From: Spongiibacteraceae bacterium
GTDB lineage: Bacteria > Pseudomonadota > Gammaproteobacteria > Pseudomonadales > PIVM01
Assembly: GCA_030618505.1 (NCBI GenBank)
Contig: JAUXDF010000202.1
Coordinates: 1 to 6,251, forward strand
Reading direction: 5' to 3'
Length of the DNA: 6,251 bases
A program made the position numbers and the translations under genes. The notes below the pieces were generated by a model. It had not been told where the DNA came from. It ran no database searches and saw only the letters and a program-made list of their open reading frames with translations. Positions 1 to 5,939 of this stretch are shown here, piece after piece. The stretch's first letter is position 1. Each line of letters begins with the position of its first letter.

Positions 1-1494
1 CTTCAAAAAAGGCGTACCGGCATCAACATCCTTGCTAATATTCTGCATCAAACCACCAATCACAACTACCTGACCACTTTTGGCAAAAATAATACTGTCA
101 GCTTCACGAATAGTGCTAAGCGCCAGAGGCAGGTCAAGCACCTGATCACCAAAAGCCACCTCCTTTTGCTGATCTTCCACTTTACTGATACTGGGGTGAA
201 CGTGCAAAATCACCTCCCTGTCCTCACTAATTTGCGGTGTCACATCCAGAGAAATTCCCGAGAAAAATGGCGTTAATTCAACACTGGGGTTATTAGTGGT
301 ACTACCACTACTGGTGGTGGTGGTATTGGTCACCTCGGTAACAAAAAACTCATCGGTTCCCACCTTTATCACCGCTTTTTGATTATTAACGGTCGATATC
401 CTTGGACTGGATAGCACCTGCACCACTCCCTGGGTTTCAAGCAGTTCGATCATGGCAGCAAAATCATTTAGCTGTGCATTAACACTGAAGATGCCACCAA
501 TGCTGTCGGGACTAATAATGCCCTCTGCTGCACTACCAACGGTAATCGTTTTTCCGTCACTAGGTTTTCCCAGGGCCTGCCAGTCAACCCCAGCCTGAAA
601 ACTATCGTTAAGTTCGACCTCAAGAATTTTCGCTTCGATAATAACCTGACGCCGCAAAATCAACTCTGCTTTTTTCAAGTACTCACGTACAGACTCCAGT
701 TCCTGCGGAAACGCCCGGACAACGACAATACCGGCCTGAGGCGTGATAACAATGCTTTGCCCTTGATCACTACCCACTAGCAACTGCAGTGTGTCTTGTA
801 AATCCAACCAGAAATTTGATTTTGCATGGGTACGAATTCGGGTGCCAATAACACCTTGCCCACCACTGGTATTGTCATCATTTTTATTACTGTCATTATC
901 ATTGCTATCTGAGTTGGAGACGCCGCTGGATCCTGCATCCGTTACTCGTCCTGCACTGACCTGCGTTTCGGAAAAACCTTCCCGTTCTATATTCAAGTAA
1001 TCTACCTTGAAAATTTCCGAACGCAAACCACTGGGCATTACCTGATAAAGTCGGCCAGTTTTTTTATAGGAATAACCATATACACTTCGCACCACCTGCA
1101 TCACTTCATCAATACCGACCCCCTGAAGATCCAGGCTAATCTCGCCACTGACCTGCGGGTGCACCACCATATTGTAGGATGTACCTTTCACCAGCCCCAT
1201 AAAAAACTCGCGGGCAGAGGCCTTATCGACAGCTATATCGAATTTTTCTTCCATGACCTCATCAGGCTTGCCACCAAATTGTAAGGGAGGGATCAGCGCA
1301 AGACTAACATCCGCGGGAGCTGCATTATCATCCGGCGCTTGCTGCGCACCATCTATATTACCGGCAATACTGTCATCAACAGTTTTTTGCATTTCATCAA
1401 TGCTGGAGGTATCACGCACCGGCGTGATATTCCCACAGCTCACCAACAAAAGAACTGTTGATATCGTTAGCAGCGCAGTTTTTATTTTATGCAT
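1..1494 (-). CDS. mshL: MSHA pilus outer-membrane secretin MshL (3' end cut by window)
   Basis: Open from ATG at 1494 to base 1 with no stop: 498 residues seen, and the C-terminal end lies outside the window. Residues 1-20 are a lipoprotein signal with lipobox L-V-S-C (Cys20), so the protein is probably a lipid-anchored outer-membrane pore. Residues about 85-155 resemble the secretin/TonB short N-terminal domain (KFDIAVDKASAREFFMGLV). Residues about 183-214 are a Ser/Asn/Asp/Gly-rich linker. The secretin domain follows from about 280, with QVIIEAKILEVEL (283-295), VLSSPRISTVNNQKAVIKVG (360-379), ELTPFFSGISLDVTPQI (406-422) and VVVIGGLM (476-483). A Thr/Ser/Asn-rich stretch (389-404) sits in the usual variable gate loop. 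Known role of the family: multimeric channel through which the pilus crosses the outer membrane. A GGAAG ribosome site lies 7 bases before the ATG. Last visible gene of the operon, 52 bp after mshK. The family is sure; MshL rather than PilQ rests on the neighbours. Confidence 0.95.
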   Translation of the reverse strand, partial: MHKIKTALLTISTVLLLVSCGNITPVRDTSSIDEMQKTVDDSIAGNIDGAQQAPDDNAAPADVSLALIPPLQFGGKPDEVMEEKFDIAVDKASAREFFMGLVKGTSYNMVVHPQVSGEISLDLQGVGIDEVMQVVRSVYGYSYKKTGRLYQVMPSGLRSEIFKVDYLNIEREGFSETQVSAGRVTDAGSSGVSNSDSNDNDSNKNDDNTSGGQGVIGTRIRTHAKSNFWLDLQDTLQLLVGSDQGQSIVITPQAGIVVVRAFPQELESVREYLKKAELILRRQVIIEAKILEVELNDSFQAGVDWQALGKPSDGKTITVGSAAEGIISPDSIGGIFSVNAQLNDFAAMIELLETQGVVQVLSSPRISTVNNQKAVIKVGTDEFFVTEVTNTTTTSSGSTTNNPSVELTPFFSGISLDVTPQISEDREVILHVHPSISKVEDQQKEVAFGDQVLDLPLALSTIREADSIIFAKSGQVVVIGGLMQNISKDVDAGTPFLK

Positions 1495-1546
1495 GACTTC
1501 GCTTCCGCTTATCTATCTCTTTTACTTTATATCTTTCCATTGCCGG

Positions 1547-1861
1547 TCACTTTGTACTCTGACGTTTAATATCGGTATTAAATAATTTTAGCTGGATTGT
1601 TTTTGAGCCCTTACGCATAGTTACCTGGTGCGCTTCAATCGATACCAATTTTGCCCCGGCAATAATATCGCCCGACTGATAACTTTTACCGTTGATTACC
1701 GCTACTTTTCGTTGAGCGCCTATCAGTATTGATTCAAGCTGCATGCCCTTGAGCGAGCGCGTTGCACTCGGGCGGTAGTCTCCCGGTCTGGTTGGGTCAT
1801 CAAAAGCCCAACTCTGATTTATCGGCATGAGCAACAAGACAGCCACAAAAAATATTTTCAT
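1547..1861 (-). CDS. mshK: MSHA biogenesis protein MshK (periplasmic, PilP-like position)
   Basis: A 104-residue protein from ATG at 1861. It begins with a clear signal peptide (MKIFFVAVLLLMPINQSWA, cleavage likely after residue 19) and then the DPTRP motif typical of MshK and related PilP/GspC-like pilus proteins. The remainder is a small basic domain with no cysteines and no second membrane segment, so it probably acts in the periplasm and links the inner-membrane complex to the MshL secretin (inference from gene order). An in-frame TTG at 1873 would add four residues and overlap mshJ. I prefer the ATG because it lies one base after the mshJ TAG stop, has GGGG six bases upstream and gives an uninterrupted signal peptide. 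Its stop is 52 bp before mshL. Confidence 0.88.
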   Translation of the reverse strand: MKIFFVAVLLLMPINQSWAFDDPTRPGDYRPSATRSLKGMQLESILIGAQRKVAVINGKSYQSGDIIAGAKLVSIEAHQVTMRKGSKTIQLKLFNTDIKRQSTK

Positions 1862-1862
1862 G

Positions 1863-2585
1863 CTAGACCCCAATCCAGTCTTCTTCTGTGCTTAGGGTAT
1901 ACACTTCCAGCATTACTTTTGCTTTTGGGTATTTGATCACTTCATAGCGCATATTTTGCCAAAAGAACTTCCAGGATTTTTTCTCCAAAGCCTGAAAAAA
2001 TGTTAGCGTTGCAAGGTAACTGCCTTCCAGGGTAATAACAAAACTGTGCCGATAAAGTTTGTTACCCGACACATTATCGGCCTCTTGTTTTTCATCCTTC
2101 GGGTTGGATTTTGTCAACAAGACTGCTCCACGATTCTCAAGATTTAGCAGGCGCAGACCTTTAATTTCACTCAAAACCCCCTGCATCACCTCTGGCATTA
2201 AAGCTGGAGGGATCAGCGAGACAGTAGACTCTTTCAGTCTTATATCTGCTTTTTCTAACTGTTTGTTTAGTTTATTTAATTCAGCCTGCAATGTTTTGTT
2301 TGGCCCAGCGCTTATCTGGGCATTGACTATAATCTGCTCTTGTTGAAACCTGTCTGTTTTCTGCTGAATATTACTGAGTTGAGTTTCTAAATGATCACTG
2401 CGTTTTAACTGTGGATCCAACAAGACGAATTGTATTAAACCATACACAGCCACCAGCAACACGGCCAAGACGATCACACGTTCACGCTTACTCAGCGCAT
2501 CAATTTTTTCACACAGGGTAGTGTAGCCTTGCTTGATTTCCTCAATTTTCAGCATTGATTTTGCGCCAGCATTCACCTCACTCAT
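1863..2585 (-). CDS. mshJ: MSHA biogenesis protein MshJ (PilO/GspM-like inner-membrane protein)
   Basis: A 240-residue bitopic membrane protein. A short cytoplasmic segment ending in LSKRERV (31-37) is followed by one transmembrane helix (about 37-56, VIVLAVLLVAVYGLIQFVLL). A Gln/Lys/Glu-rich coiled coil (about 62-122) and a periplasmic domain containing GSYLATLTFFQALEKKSW come next. The ERE/RER-then-helix layout and the coiled coil match the GspM/PilO type, and the gene order (PilM, PilN, then this, then MshK, MshL) supports MshJ. It should pair with the PilN-like protein to form the inner-membrane alignment subcomplex. The ATG at 2585 overlaps the upstream stop in an ATGA junction, which suggests translational coupling. 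AGGAG lies 7 bases before the start. A second ATG at codon 11 is possible but lacks this spacing. Confidence 0.9.
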   Translation of the reverse strand: MSEVNAGAKSMLKIEEIKQGYTTLCEKIDALSKRERVIVLAVLLVAVYGLIQFVLLDPQLKRSDHLETQLSNIQQKTDRFQQEQIIVNAQISAGPNKTLQAELNKLNKQLEKADIRLKESTVSLIPPALMPEVMQGVLSEIKGLRLLNLENRGAVLLTKSNPKDEKQEADNVSGNKLYRHSFVITLEGSYLATLTFFQALEKKSWKFFWQNMRYEVIKYPKAKVMLEVYTLSTEEDWIGV

Positions 2586-3235
2586 CGTGAAACTCCTGCT
2601 GCTGCACCCAGTGCCACAGTCTGTGCGCGCTCTCCAATATGTTTGTCTTCGCTGCGCATTTCAAAATCATGCAACCAGCGCTGCTTTTCCGGCTGGCTGA
2701 TTCTAAAAACATTAAACTGCTGGCCAGCGTAGGCAGGCTCCTCGGATAACATTCTTAAATAGCGCGGCACCAGCTCTGGATTTTTAGTTTTTCCTATTAA
2801 GGCTATATGCGCCCCGCCCTTACTAAGCTCCAGTCCGGTAAACCACAAGCCATCCAAGCGCTGATTCACCAACGCACTCATATAAGGTGAAAATCCCTGC
2901 TGCTGTGATTTTGGCATGTTTTCCAACTCAGCTAGCACGGCACGCTTCATTGTTAACTGATATTTCAGGTGATCAATCTTTGCCTGAAAAGTAGCGGGAT
3001 TATGTAATTTATCTCGCCGCTGTTTTAACTCGCTAAGCTGTTGCTGAATATGCTGCATGTTATTTTTTGCCGTCGTCAACTGCTGTTCTTTTTTTGAATT
3101 CCCAAAAGCCACCAAGGCGCTAACAAACAACATCAAGACCAATAAGCCAGCACCAGAAAGTATCATCCGCTGTGCATTCAGCAGTTCTTTTTCTGTTCGC
3201 TCAATCTTGTTATAGAAATTTATCTGTTGTCGCAC
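2582..3235 (-). CDS. PilN-like MSHA biogenesis protein (often annotated MshI or MshI2)
   Basis: A 217-residue protein from a GTG start at 3235. The N-terminus MRQQINFYN is the short cytoplasmic motif that PilN proteins use to dock on PilM. One transmembrane helix follows (about 24-44), then a Gln/Lys-rich coiled coil (about 48-110) and a periplasmic ferredoxin-like region containing LDGLWFTGLELSKGGAHIALIGKT, characteristic of PilN. GTG is preferred because an in-frame stop lies only 15 bases further upstream and AGGGAGAG sits about 9 bases before it. The gene lies 43 bp after mshI and overlaps mshJ by 4 bp. Names in MSHA loci vary (mshI, mshI1, mshI2), so I give no symbol. Inferred role: inner-membrane partner of MshJ, linking the cytoplasmic PilM-like protein to the periplasm. 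Confidence 0.9.
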   Translation of the reverse strand: MRQQINFYNKIERTEKELLNAQRMILSGAGLLVLMLFVSALVAFGNSKKEQQLTTAKNNMQHIQQQLSELKQRRDKLHNPATFQAKIDHLKYQLTMKRAVLAELENMPKSQQQGFSPYMSALVNQRLDGLWFTGLELSKGGAHIALIGKTKNPELVPRYLRMLSEEPAYAGQQFNVFRISQPEKQRWLHDFEMRSEDKHIGERAQTVALGAAAGVSR

Positions 3236-3278
3236 AGCGCACAGCTCTCCCTATTACGGGTAACAATCAAGGTCATCT

Positions 3279-4274
3279 TCAAGCCTTCTCCTTCACTTTG
3301 TTACTCTGTTCGCTTTGCTCAAGGGCTCCAGGAGAAGTAGACTCAACAGCCGCCGTCACCGCAGCAAAACAGCCCTGCTGGGTTTCATTATCCAGCAATT
3401 CCTCGGACTCAAAATGTTCGCTCAAATCAAAACTGCTAACTCTGGCTGCCAGGTTACTATCCAGGAAACTCGTTATTCGCTCATAATGCTCCCCCAAGGG
3501 CGCCACATACAGATCCGCCACTCCTCCCTTTCCCAACTGGCTTTCGTAATAATCCAGTGAACGCTGCATTTCAAGCAGCAGATTATCAAGATGCTGACCA
3601 CCACTAAAACCATCCAGATCATCGGGCAAGGTTTCGACCACTTTTTTCAAGCCCAGACTAATACTGCGGCTCAGGTAGATCGCTCCTCCCTGACTCACCG
3701 TCATAAATCCCTGTTCATCACTCAGATAAAGTAGCGCCGAGCTTTTGCTTTGCTGCGCTTTGAACTCCACGAGCTTCTGCAAGCTCAACTCCATGATATC
3801 GATACTATCAAGCGTCAACTCGCTTGCCTCAATCGTATCAGCCCAGCGAGTCAGGACAGTTTTTTTCAGCGCCGCCGCATAGAGCATTTTTTGCCGACCG
3901 CGATAAGCATCTTCCGGCAGAGAAAAGTAATCAATCGCCAGTTCTTCAAGAGGATGGTGGAGCAGATCCCTAATTCGCCAGGGCAACGCCGCATCGATTT
4001 CTTCATCTGATACCGGGGGGGCTTCAGACAATAACATTTGATAACTGGCAGGGTGAAGCACGAGGGTGCAGGGGACGCCTTGCAGAGCGTATTCATTAAC
4101 GAACTTGTTTAAATATTCAGTTAGCTCTTGCTCACTGCGACCAACAACGCTTTGATGAACACAGTGTTTAATCACACCATTATCGATATACACCAGCGCA
4201 AGTTCGGTTCCGCCGATTTCTATACCCACTCTGCCCCGGGGCTTCAGTTTCTTTTTTAAAAATGGGATCTGCAA
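3279..4274 (-). CDS. mshI: MSHA biogenesis protein MshI (PilM-like, actin-fold)
   Basis: A 331-residue soluble protein. GIEIGGTELALVYIDNGVIK (17-36) is the first phosphate-binding strand-turn-strand of PilM/actin-like ATPases. LPWRIRDLLHHPLEELAIDY in the middle and DIMELSLQKL further on match the PilM/GspL-type fold. There is no membrane segment. The last 20 residues are a charged, Ser/Gln-rich tail. PilM-family proteins bind nucleotide and the N-terminal peptide of PilN at the cytoplasmic face, and the next gene encodes just such a PilN-like protein. The start is TTG at 4274, with AGG eight bases upstream. The only upstream alternative before an in-frame stop is a rare ATT, and the next ATG is codon 80, which would delete the nucleotide fold. 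First gene of the visible msh operon. No mshH/csrD homologue lies upstream here, where trmL stands instead. Confidence 0.9.
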   Translation of the reverse strand: MQIPFLKKKLKPRGRVGIEIGGTELALVYIDNGVIKHCVHQSVVGRSEQELTEYLNKFVNEYALQGVPCTLVLHPASYQMLLSEAPPVSDEEIDAALPWRIRDLLHHPLEELAIDYFSLPEDAYRGRQKMLYAAALKKTVLTRWADTIEASELTLDSIDIMELSLQKLVEFKAQQSKSSALLYLSDEQGFMTVSQGGAIYLSRSISLGLKKVVETLPDDLDGFSGGQHLDNLLLEMQRSLDYYESQLGKGGVADLYVAPLGEHYERITSFLDSNLAARVSSFDLSEHFESEELLDNETQQGCFAAVTAAVESTSPGALEQSEQSNKVKEKA

Positions 4275-4351
4275 TTTAATTGCCTGTTCTTTGTTGTACT
4301 TGCTGCTGTGCTAGCGTTGCTTTGGGGCTTATTTCGCCTCAGCCCTGCGCT

Positions 4352-4369
4352 AATATGTCCGGACTTATT
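4352..4369. promoter_or_regulatory. 18-bp dyad, possible operator between mshI and trmL
   Basis: AATATGTCCGGACTTATT is an inverted repeat in which 8 of 9 base pairs match around the centre GTCC/GGAC (only the T-T pair fails). It lies in the 237-bp divergent gap, about 80 bases before mshI, and overlaps the spacer and -10 of the weak candidate msh promoter. There is no loop and no T-tract, so it suits a dimeric DNA-binding protein better than a terminator. The cognate regulator is unknown. Confidence 0.4.
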
Positions 4370-4381
4370 TATTCGCGCCAA
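4352..4381 (-). promoter_or_regulatory. Weak candidate promoter for the msh operon
   Basis: On the minus strand TTGGCG (4381-4376) and CATATT (4357-4352) are spaced 18 bases apart. Each matches the sigma-70 consensus hexamer at 4 of 6 positions. This is 78 bases upstream of the mshI start. No sigma-54 site was recognised. The match is weak and other AT-rich hexamers lie nearby, so treat it as a guess. Confidence 0.25.
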
Positions 4382-4461
4382 ATGCTAAAAGTGAGTAAAA
4401 TCGCCCGCCAACACCTCTTTCAGATATAACCAAGCTTAGTCCAATATCAACGCTTGAGCAC

Positions 4462-4470
4462 TGTTATATA
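4462..4470 (+). promoter_or_regulatory. Possible extended -10 for trmL
   Basis: TGTTATATA contains TG, one base, then TATATA, an extended -10 arrangement (4 of 6 hexamer matches), 41 bases before the trmL ATG. No convincing -35 is seen at 16-18 bases upstream. Low certainty. Confidence 0.3.
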
Positions 4471-4511
4471 GAAGCCAAACCAGCACTTAGCCACCTAAGT
4501 TGAAGCATTTT

Positions 4512-4976
4512 ATGATACACGTCGCGTTATTTGAGCCCGAAATCCCCCCCAACACTGGCAACATCATCCGCCTCTGCGCCAATACGGGCTGCAAACTGCA
4601 CCTGATTGAACCACTCGGTTTTGAACTGGATGACAAACGCCTAAGGCGAGCAGGCCTGGATTACAATGAATGGGCGGAGGTTAAGCGCTACTCCAACTGG
4701 GAACAGTTTCTGGCCGAGTTTCAGCCAAAACGGGTGTTTGCGCTAAGCACAAAGGGAGGCAATAATCATACTCAAATTGAGTTTAGAAATGATGATGTGG
4801 TGCTGTTTGGCCCGGAAACTCGAGGCCTACCCGATAAGATTCTCAAATCCCTGCCCGCGCAGCAAATTTTACGCATTCCAATGCTGGCCCACAGCCGTAG
4901 TCTTAACTTGTCTAATAGCGCTGCGGTGGTGGTCTATGAAGCCTGGCGGCAGATGGGGTTTATAGATGCTGGATAG
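4512..4976 (+). CDS. trmL: tRNA (cytidine/uridine-2'-O-)-methyltransferase TrmL
   Basis: A 154-residue SPOUT-class methyltransferase, close to the family's usual length of about 155. It is expected to 2'-O-methylate the wobble base (position 34) of certain leucine tRNAs using S-adenosylmethionine. All family motifs are present: NTGNIIRLCANTG (14-26, with the family's conserved N and R), DDKRLRRAGLDY (40-51), VVLFGPETRGLP (96-107) and IPMLAHSRSLNLSNSAAVVV (122-141). The last two form the trefoil-knot cofactor pocket. The start is ATG at 4512, which matches the length of known homologues. An in-frame TTG at 4500 would add four residues, but family members begin directly before the first strand (IHVALFEPE). 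The ribosome site is weak (GAAG at 4502-4505). The gene diverges from mshI and converges on secB. Confidence 0.96.
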   Translation: MIHVALFEPEIPPNTGNIIRLCANTGCKLHLIEPLGFELDDKRLRRAGLDYNEWAEVKRYSNWEQFLAEFQPKRVFALSTKGGNNHTQIEFRNDDVVLFGPETRGLPDKILKSLPAQQILRIPMLAHSRSLNLSNSAAVVVYEAWRQMGFIDAG

Positions 4977-5030
4977 CAGGATAGTCACACCAGCACTCTT
5001 ACTTTCGGTACTTCCCCTCGGTAAACACCT

Positions 5031-5073
5031 AAAAAAAGACCGGCCTCTTCGCCCAAGCGAAATATACCGGTCT
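5031..5073 (-). terminator. Intrinsic terminator of secB
   Basis: AGACCGG (5037-5043) pairs with CCGGTCT (5067-5073). Nested inside, TTCGC (5048-5052) pairs with GCGAA (5057-5061) around a CCAA loop. On the minus strand the stem is followed at once by seven T residues (A5031-5037 on +). It begins 39 bases after the secB stop. On the plus strand there is no T-tract, so termination of trmL by the same hairpin is doubtful. Confidence 0.8.
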
Positions 5074-5111
5074 CTGATTACATTTTATATCAGACTTTGC
5101 CGTTCAAGCTA

Positions 5112-5597
5112 CTAGTGCTTGGGTGCCTCGCCTTTTTCCTTCTGCTGAACCATCGCCTGTTGATACAAGGCATCAAAATTGACCGGAGCCAACATCAGCG
5201 GAGGGAAGCTGCCTTTTACGACCATGGTATCAATCGTTTCACGGGCATAGGGGAATAGAATATTTGGGCACATTGCACCAAGAATCTGCTGCAAGGCCGG
5301 CCCTTCCAGACCTTTTATAAAGAAGATACCTGCTTGCTGAATTTCTACCAGAAAGGCTGTATCGTCATCCTGCTTGGCAGTAACGGTCAGCGTTAAAACA
5401 ACATCATAGTTGTTGTCATCAAGCTTGGTATGGCGAGTATTCAAATCAAGGTTGATTTGAGGCTTCCATTGTTTTTTAAACGACTCAGCTCCCATCGGTG
5501 ACTCAAAGGAAAGATCCTTCACATAGATGCGTTGCAAGGCAAACTGCTGCTGTGTTTGCTCCTGAGCTGGTGCTTTTTCCTGTTCATTCTCTGCCAT
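5112..5597 (-). CDS. secB: Protein-export chaperone SecB
   Basis: A 161-residue cytoplasmic chaperone (E. coli form 155). As a homotetramer it keeps exported preproteins unfolded and hands them to SecA. A Gln/Glu-rich N-terminal tail (1-18) precedes the conserved core. That core has QRIYVKDLSFESP (22-34), where D28 and E32 correspond to the acidic SecA-contact residues, TAFLVEIQQAGIF (80-92), CPNILFPYARE (110-120) and LAPVNFDALYQQ (136-147). The Lys/Glu tail at the C-terminus is variable in the family. The ATG at 5597 has GAGGAAG a few bases upstream, a strong ribosome site. grxC lies upstream on the same strand, the usual partner, but 342 bp away because of an interposed repeat. Inference: secB may rely on read-through from grxC or on its own weak promoter. 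As a general export chaperone it could serve Msh outer-membrane proteins, but nothing here shows a specific link. Confidence 0.97.
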   Translation of the reverse strand: MAENEQEKAPAQEQTQQQFALQRIYVKDLSFESPMGAESFKKQWKPQINLDLNTRHTKLDDNNYDVVLTLTVTAKQDDDTAFLVEIQQAGIFFIKGLEGPALQQILGAMCPNILFPYARETIDTMVVKGSFPPLMLAPVNFDALYQQAMVQQKEKGEAPKH

Positions 5598-5629
5598 GTT
5601 ACTTCCTCTCGTTTTATTAGGTGTAAGCT

Positions 5630-5658
5630 ATTTGATAAGACTGTTTACCTTTAGGCAA
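5630..5658 (-). promoter_or_regulatory. Weak candidate promoter for secB
   Basis: On the minus strand TTGCCT (5658-5653) and TCAAAT (5635-5630) are 17 bases apart, 32 bases upstream of the secB ATG and downstream of the repeat element. The -35 is fair and the -10 poor. It matters because the large hairpins further upstream could interfere with read-through from grxC. Confidence 0.25.
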
Positions 5659-5693
5659 ACTTTGTATTTTTACGGTTTATCCCTGACGGGAAT

Positions 5694-5785
5694 GGCACTT
5701 AGTTAAGCAGAACTTCGCCGGTTTTACTCCCTCTCCCGCTTGCGGGAGAGGGAGCTAAAAACCGTGATCCGGCTTAACTAGTGCC
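5694..5785. repeat. Palindrome A with a perfect 13-bp G/C-rich core stem
   Basis: The outer arms GGCACTTAGTTAAGC (5694-5708) and GCTTAACTAGTGCC (5772-5785) pair with one bulged T. Further in, CGGTTTT (5719-5725) pairs with AAAACCG (5758-5764). The core CTCCCTCTCCCGC (5727-5739) pairs perfectly with GCGGGAGAGGGAG (5742-5754) around TT. No T-tract follows on either strand, so this is not a standard intrinsic terminator. Confidence 0.85.
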
Positions 5786-5918
5786 CATCCAGAAATCAAA
5801 CAAAGAGGTCATGGCTAACACCAATCTTGCGACTTAAAGGCCTTGAAAAGGCCTAGGAGCTAGATTGGTGTTGGCCATGACCGGAAAACTACCAGTTTCT
5901 GGATGGACACTAACTAAG
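5773..5918. repeat. Palindrome B, long imperfect inverted repeat (146 bp)
   Basis: The outer arms 5773-5795 and 5896-5918 match at 20 of 23 positions when one is reverse-complemented, including AGTGCCCATCCAGAAA against AGTGTCCATCCAGAAA. The middle arms 5807-5827 and 5862-5882 match at 20 of 21, the exception being a G-T pair. The tip AGGCCTT (5838-5844) pairs with AAGGCCT (5848-5854) around GAA. The intervening segments do not pair and form internal loops. The left outer arm is also the right arm of palindrome A, so the two folds compete. Confidence 0.88.
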
Positions 5919-5939
5919 CACCATTCGACTCTGACAGCA

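Larger units (their letters stand above)
5688..5920. repeat. Composite palindromic intergenic element (MITE/REP-like)
   Basis: This fills most of the 342-bp secB-grxC gap. Three copies of a roughly 20-bp motif, GGATGG-x-CACT-(T)AGTTAAGC, lie at 5689-5708 (+), 5771-5790 (-) and 5901-5919 (+, more diverged). They bound two hairpin-forming segments that share the middle copy. There is no transposase or convincing gene inside. The only open frames are tiny, such as 5811-5837 on + (8 codons). No target-site duplication was recognised. The rest of the gap (5598-5687 and 5921-5939) holds only the secB ribosome site and weak promoter candidates. Alternating palindromic units without coding capacity resemble non-autonomous mobile repeats (MITE or BIME type); this is inference because copies elsewhere in the genome cannot be seen. 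Confidence 0.7.

Noticed and set aside
1253..1585. 110-codon open frame on the plus strand
   Set aside because: Lies antisense to mshL and its upstream gap, has no ribosome site, and its low-complexity translation resembles no family.
1862..1873. TTG start for mshK four codons upstream of the ATG
   Set aside because: It would overlap mshJ and place extra residues before an already complete signal peptide; the ATG lies one base after the mshJ stop.
2059..3560. Several plus-strand open frames opposite mshJ, the PilN-like gene and mshI
   Set aside because: All lie antisense to well-supported genes and have no recognisable domains.
4325..4345. Hairpin GGGCT/AGCCC in the mshI leader
   Set aside because: Only a 5-bp stem with an 11-base loop; likely chance.
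4500..4511. TTG start for trmL
   Set aside because: Family members begin at the ATG-equivalent position directly before the first strand, and the TTG lies at the end of a small hairpin with no good ribosome site.
5643..5660. Small inverted repeat GTTTACC/GGCAAAC before secB
   Set aside because: Seven pairs with one mismatch and no supporting context; could be chance.
5694..5785. Palindrome A as the grxC terminator
   Set aside because: The stem is strong but no T-tract follows it on the minus strand, and the pyrimidine-rich arm belongs to the stem itself.
5688..5920. CRISPR array or attachment site
   Set aside because: The repeated units are inverted, only three in number, unevenly spaced, and no tRNA, integrase or cas gene is near.
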